From an uncultured Eubacteriales bacterium (GTDB lineage: Bacteria > Bacillota > Clostridia > Peptostreptococcales > Anaerovoracaceae), in the NCBI GenBank assembly GCA_900540145.1, contig UQEW01000007.1, forward strand, positions 1-45,701: a stretch of DNA of 45,701 bases. The letters are read 5' to 3'. Position numbers and translations under genes: made by a program. Numbering within the stretch: position 1 is the stretch's first letter; each line of letters begins with the position of its first letter. The notes under the pieces were generated by a model. It searched no databases and was not told the origin of the DNA. It worked only from the letters and a program-made list of their open reading frames with translations. Shown here piece by piece: positions 42,041 through 45,701 of this stretch.

Positions 42041-44317
42041 TTATTTTTCCTCTTCAAAATACTGGGCCGCCAGCCTGCCGACATAGTTGTTTGCTCCCAC
42101 TACCCACATGATGTCGTCTTTGGAAATCAACATGTTGGCATTAGGCATGACCACAGGAAATCCTTCTTTTTGCAAGCCGATGATCATACAGTTCCAGTTC
42201 CTTCTGATATTGCAGTTCTTTATGGTCTTGCCTGCGAAATCTTCATCACCAGTAACCTTTACGGCGCATATAGACAGAGAGGTCTCTATCTCTGGGTAAT
42301 CGTTATCCATAAACTGCCTTAAAGTTCTCATTCTCTTGCAAGGCTCTGAATCTATAAGCTTATAAAAGTTCAAAATGGCTTTTTCTTCCCCTATTACATA
42401 TACCTTATCACCGCTATGAATAGGCATGTTCTCCCTAGGCAAGATATATCTGTGCTCTCCCCTTCTTATCTTCACAACATACACGTTGTATCTTTTTCCA
42501 AGCTCCAGCTTGCCTATGGTTTTTTTCACCAGATCTGAATCGGCAGGAACATAGAAAGATATGATTCTCAAAGTATCGTATATCCACTTTTGTTTGCCGC
42601 CCTTTGCTTCTTCCTTTGACAAAAGCCTCTCGTTAAAGTTTCTCAGGAAACGGGTCTGTAACTGGAGATACCACGTGGTAAGCAAATCGGTCCATGCTAT
42701 AAAAATCACCACAGCTACTACTATTATCCCCAGCCAGGCAGCATTGATATGGAAAAGCTGTCCCAACGGTATCATAGCAATTATGGCTACGATAGAAACC
42801 TTTACCAGGCTGAAAACCAGAAGAGGCAGCCTGAAGGAATTCTGTTTCAGCCAAAGGGAAGTAAACAAGTTGTTGTGTTTATTCATCAGCGGTCCGACAA
42901 ACAATGCCATGCCTGCGTAGACCACAATGCATGTAATAATATTGGCAGCAGTATCCGGCATATAATTTTTCAAGAAAGGTGCCAGTATGCGTATTCCGAA
43001 TATGACGATTACAAGCATCAAGCCGCCGAATACGACGATTCTGAAGAAGAATTTTTTAATATATAATATCCACTCTTTATCTTTTTCCGAATCTGTCTGG
43101 TCTTCCGAAGTATATCTGTTCAATTTACTTACAAGCTTGTCAGGCAGCCGTCTTTCCAAAGCCGCTGCTGCTTTAGGCGCACTTTTTATAAAAAACGGCG
43201 TCGTAAAAGTAGTTATGACAGAAACCGATACTACTATAGGATAAAGATAATCTCCCGTTACACCTAAGCTCATGCCCAAGCTGGCTATAATGAAAGCAAA
43301 TTCGCCTATCTGAGCCAGAGAAAAGCCGCACATTATAGAGTTCTCAAGAGTCTGCCCTGACAGAAGCACTCCCAAAGAGGAAAAAAACAATTTTCCGACT
43401 ATGGTAACTAAAGTGATGACCACTATAGGCAGCGCATAATCCACAAGAGTTTGAGGATTTACCAGCATGCCTACCGAAAGGAAAAAAATCGCTCCGAAAA
43501 GGTCTTTTACGCCTTTGGTTAAATGCTCTATCCTTTCCACATGTACAGTCCCCGCCAAGAGAGAACCTGCCAGGAAAGCTCCCAGTGCAGAAGAAAATCC
43601 CAGCGCATCAGCCAGTATTACCATGCCAAAGCACAACCCCAGCGATACTATAAGCAGCATCTCGTCGTTCATAAGTTTTATGGTCTTGTTCAAAAACGTA
43701 GGCAATAGATATATGCCCAGCACCAGCCACACTACCAAATACAATATCATTATGGAAAGGCTGGCAAACACCTCGCCGCCTGACACATTCTGGCTCACAG
43801 ATATGGTAGAAAGAATTACCATCATGAATATTCCCACAATATCCTCAATGACCAGCGTTCCAAAGACCAATTCCGTAAACTTCTTCTTTTTTAAGTCCAG
43901 TTCTTCAAAGGCTTTGATGATTATGGTAGTAGAACTCATGGAAAGCATGCCGCCAAGGAATATGCTGTCCATGACACTGAATCCCAGCAGCCTTCCGGCG
44001 CCAAATCCCAATACCAATATGCCCGTAACCTCGACTATTGCCGTTATAATGGCGGTATTGCCAACGCTGGCCAATTTATGTAAATTAAACTCAAGCCCTA
44101 AATGGAACATCAAGAAAATTATTCCTATCTCGCTCCACGTTTCAATAGTATCTGTATCAACTACAGTCGGAAAGAAAGGAAAATAAGTGCTCAAAAGAAA
44201 GCCTGCCAATATATATCCAAGCACCAAAGGCTGATTAATCTTTTTAAAAATTATGGTTATTACTCCGGCAGTAATCAACATTACAGCCAAATCGGAAATC
44301 AACGCCGGTATATGCAT
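42041..44317 (-). CDS. CPA2 cation:proton antiporter with RCK-C/TrkA-C domains
   Basis: This 758-residue protein has a 12-13 helix exchanger domain of the KefB/NapA type (FHLGLEFNLHKL, SSTTIIIKAF). More membrane segments follow, then two cytoplasmic regions resembling TrkA-C (around HSGDKVYVIGEE and SKDDIMWVVGANN). The TrkA-C domains suggest nucleotide- or ion-gated potassium or sodium efflux. The extra hydrophobic block in the middle is more than a standard exchanger needs. GGAGG lies before the ATG. It follows the patatin gene after 23 bases. Confidence 0.9.
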   Translation of the reverse strand: MHIPALISDLAVMLITAGVITIIFKKINQPLVLGYILAGFLLSTYFPFFPTVVDTDTIETWSEIGIIFLMFHLGLEFNLHKLASVGNTAIITAIVEVTGILVLGFGAGRLLGFSVMDSIFLGGMLSMSSTTIIIKAFEELDLKKKKFTELVFGTLVIEDIVGIFMMVILSTISVSQNVSGGEVFASLSIMILYLVVWLVLGIYLLPTFLNKTIKLMNDEMLLIVSLGLCFGMVILADALGFSSALGAFLAGSLLAGTVHVERIEHLTKGVKDLFGAIFFLSVGMLVNPQTLVDYALPIVVITLVTIVGKLFFSSLGVLLSGQTLENSIMCGFSLAQIGEFAFIIASLGMSLGVTGDYLYPIVVSVSVITTFTTPFFIKSAPKAAAALERRLPDKLVSKLNRYTSEDQTDSEKDKEWILYIKKFFFRIVVFGGLMLVIVIFGIRILAPFLKNYMPDTAANIITCIVVYAGMALFVGPLMNKHNNLFTSLWLKQNSFRLPLLVFSLVKVSIVAIIAMIPLGQLFHINAAWLGIIVVAVVIFIAWTDLLTTWYLQLQTRFLRNFNERLLSKEEAKGGKQKWIYDTLRIISFYVPADSDLVKKTIGKLELGKRYNVYVVKIRRGEHRYILPRENMPIHSGDKVYVIGEEKAILNFYKLIDSEPCKRMRTLRQFMDNDYPEIETSLSICAVKVTGDEDFAGKTIKNCNIRRNWNCMIIGLQKEGFPVVMPNANMLISKDDIMWVVGANNYVGRLAAQYFEEEK

Positions 44318-44340
44318 CTTTGTCCTCCTTTCCGCATTGT

Positions 44341-45120
44341 TTACTCGAGAAGCTTTTTTATCTTCTCTATATTCTTCAAGCCTGCTTCATACCCTTTTTG
44401 ATACGCATAATCCCTTGCTTTCATATCATAAAGAGTCATATTTTCTATTTCAGGGCAAATTATCAAATCAGGGCCTTGTTTTTTTATCTTTTCATCAGCT
44501 CCATCGCTGCTCATAATTTCATACATCTGCCACAAAACACCTATGAAATTCCCGAATCTCCGTTCCTTGGTTTTTACATACCCTGTGTCCACAGCAATTA
44601 TCACATCCGGTTCAAATCTTTTTATAGCATCTATAGGTAATCTGGCTAGCAAGCCTCCGTCCACATATTGGATTCCATCTATAATCTCAGGTTTAAATAT
44701 TGCCGGTATACAGCAAGAAGCCAGCACTGACGGAACGACTTTGTCATTACACTCAAAGACACGCAGCACACCTTTCTCCAGTTCTGTTGCGACACAGCAA
44801 AAAGGTATGTTAAGTTGCTCAAAGGTTTTTTGACCGATATATTTTTCCAATCGTTTATGCAGTCTTTTAGTTGAAAAGATTCCTGAACCGAAAGGGTTAG
44901 GAAATGCAGCCAGTATATTATAGACTTTCAGCTGACGCAGTTCCGCATATATTTTTTCAGGTTCCATCCCTAAAGCTGTAATCGCTCCGATAAGCGCTCC
45001 GGATGACGCTCCTGAGATACAATCCGGCTTTATATCATTCTCATATAGAGCTTTTAAAAATCCTACTTGGGCTATGCCTCTCATACCACCTGCGCCCAAC
45101 ACAATCCCCAGTTTTTTCAT
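44341..45120 (-). CDS. Patatin-like phospholipase (RssA/YlbK type)
   Basis: This 259-residue serine hydrolase has the oxyanion loop GAGGMRG, nucleophile motif GASSG and catalytic DGG (VDGGLLARLP), the Ser-Asp dyad of patatins. It has no signal peptide, so it should act on membrane lipids or acyl esters from the cytosol. The start has a GGAGGGGGAGG tract about ten bases upstream. A sigmaA promoter lies at 45176-45204. It probably shares a transcript with the antiporter. Confidence 0.93.
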   Translation of the reverse strand: MKKLGIVLGAGGMRGIAQVGFLKALYENDIKPDCISGASSGALIGAITALGMEPEKIYAELRQLKVYNILAAFPNPFGSGIFSTKRLHKRLEKYIGQKTFEQLNIPFCCVATELEKGVLRVFECNDKVVPSVLASCCIPAIFKPEIIDGIQYVDGGLLARLPIDAIKRFEPDVIIAVDTGYVKTKERRFGNFIGVLWQMYEIMSSDGADEKIKKQGPDLIICPEIENMTLYDMKARDYAYQKGYEAGLKNIEKIKKLLE

Positions 45121-45175
45121 ATACGAGGAGCCTCCCCCTCCGGCAATTTTTTTATATTTATATGTGCTTTATTCT

Positions 45176-45204
45176 ATGATAAAGCCTTAACTAGGCTCAG
45201 TCAA
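45176..45204 (-). promoter_or_regulatory. SigmaA promoter of the patatin-antiporter operon
   Basis: TTGACT and TATCAT are separated by 17 bases on the minus strand. The spacer contains the small inverted repeat AGCCT-AGTTA-AGGCT, which could be an operator. Confidence 0.65.
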
Positions 45205-45260
45205 TTAAAAAAGTTGTTAATCATGCTCCAAGCTTAGATCAGTTTGCGTTACATGTATGG

Positions 45261-45323
45261 TTCTGGCAGGCTTGCCTCTGACAAGATTTGGCGCTGACAA
45301 GATTTGGCTCCGGCAAGATTTTC
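45261..45323. repeat. Tandem 16-base repeat array, left
   Basis: Three units of 16 bases (CTCTGACAAGATTTGG, CGCTGACAAGATTTGG, CTCCGGCAAGATTTTC) follow a degenerate fourth copy beginning TTCTGGCAGGCTTG. The region is non-coding on both strands. The period equals that of a second array 85 bases away. Confidence 0.8.
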
Positions 45324-45392
45324 TCTATGTTTTATAGTAGGGGTTTTAGAATGACGACTTTAAATATCCTTATACTGCTGGCTTAATAACTT

Positions 45393-45412
45393 CTGCCTTA
45401 ATCGTAAGGCAG
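45393..45412. repeat. Eight-base hairpin next to the right tandem array
   Basis: CTGCCTTA and TAAGGCAG form a perfect stem with loop ATCG. It runs into the first unit of the right tandem array. Confidence 0.6.
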
Positions 45413-45462
45413 CCTGTACGTTCGGCAGCCTGTATGTCCGGCAACCTGTATGTCCGGCAACC
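45408..45462. repeat. Tandem 16-base repeat array, right
   Basis: GGCAGCCTGTACGTTC, GGCAGCCTGTATGTCC and GGCAACCTGTATGTCC are followed by a partial unit GGCAACC. Successive units differ by few bases, suggesting stepwise duplication. No spacers are present, so this is not CRISPR. Confidence 0.85.
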
Positions 45463-45464
45463 AA

Positions 45465-45497
45465 AGGAGCTGCCTCAAATTATTTGAAGCAGCTCCT
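45465..45497. repeat. Long hairpin at the array edge
   Basis: AGGAGCTGC and GCAGCTCCT, with TCAAAT and ATTTGA inside, form a near-perfect stem of 15-16 pairs with one mismatch. It could be a terminator for a neighbouring gene outside the window or a palindromic repeat element. It lacks a clear T run on either strand. Confidence 0.6.
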
Positions 45498-45582
45498 CAG
45501 ATTGTAGGCAAATCCCCTCCGTCAGTATGCACAGGTCATGCCCAAAGCATGCGTGATTATTTGATGCGGCGTGCGCAATGAG

Positions 45583-45656
45583 CGGATGTAAAAAAATCGT
45601 GATTTTTAAAAAAATTACATCGGCAGTGTCCAAATCCGTGTCGAAATTCGTCGAAA
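45583..45656. repeat. Diverged repeat shared with the left window end, plus a hairpin
   Basis: The reverse complement of about 45595-45656 aligns to bases 13-74. A stem pairs GATGTAA with TTACATC, and AAAAATC with GATTTTT inside it (45595-45621). A 10-base direct repeat (GTCGAAATTC, GTCGAAATCC) lies at its right end. Bases 45121-45701 contain no credible gene. Confidence 0.45.
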
Positions 45657-45701
45657 TCCAGTCTCGGCTGACTTTTTCTTGTAAATCTTGAAAAAATGTC
45701 A

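Noticed and set aside
45261..45462. Possible CRISPR array
   Set aside because: The 16-base units are directly adjacent with no unique spacers, and no cas genes are present.

Overview
The window looks like a chromosomal segment of an anaerobic, amino-acid-fermenting member of the Bacillota, class Clostridia. The sequence evidence is a moderately AT-rich composition, strong AGGAGG-type ribosome binding sites, Gram-positive-type murB/rapZ/whiA genes, an Enterococcus-type ntp V-ATPase operon whose c subunit carries sodium ligands, a 3-keto-5-aminohexanoate cleavage enzyme, D-serine ammonia-lyase and RocR-like sigma54 regulators. I cannot name the species. I see no rRNA, tRNA, CRISPR array, prophage or intact transposase.

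Layout. (1) 203-8844, minus: a nine-gene V-type ATPase operon in the order F-I-K-E-C-G-A-B-D. (2) 8983-13877, minus: whiA, a small membrane protein, a kce-like gene, rapZ, a PHP hydrolase and murB. This is the usual rapZ-yvcK-whiA neighbourhood, but yvcK is missing and two other genes sit in its place. (3) 13822-17909, minus: an AI-2E-type exporter, a Fic-fold protein whose catalytic motif is destroyed, and an ECF sigma factor with a membrane anti-sigma-like partner. (4) 18096-20356, plus: the only plus-strand operon, with a YfcE-type phosphodiesterase, D-serine ammonia-lyase and a CzrA-like zinc sensor. (5) 20440-25336, minus: a nitroreductase, a NatAB-type ABC exporter with two permeases, a DUF3169-like protein and an Xre regulator. 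(6) 25790-35459, minus: a hydrolase cluster with two YtcJ amidohydrolases, an arginine-deiminase/DDAH-like hydrolase and a cytosolic NodB-fold hydrolase. It is followed by two tandem sigma54 activators and an APC amino-acid permease. The four-gene hydrolase operon and the permease each have a recognisable -24/-12 sigma54 promoter. (7) 35549-39693, minus: a MarR regulator and a heterodimeric multidrug ABC exporter. (8) 39807-41935, minus: a Zn/Cd/Pb P-type ATPase with its heavy-metal domain on a separate small gene, behind a promoter with two SmtB-type operators. (9) 42041-45120, minus: a CPA2 antiporter and a patatin-like phospholipase. (10) 45121-45701: a repeat-rich non-coding end.

How the parts work together. 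The strongest candidate for an undescribed system is region 6. Both target operons have matching sigma54 promoters and the only sigma54 activators seen lie between them, so an imported amino acid, peptide or amidino/imide compound may induce its own uptake and hydrolysis. The substrate cannot be read from sequence. A second link joins regions 4 and 8: the zinc sensor encoded with dsdA has the full CzrA ligand set, and SmtB-type operators stand about 21 kb away in front of the zinc exporter.
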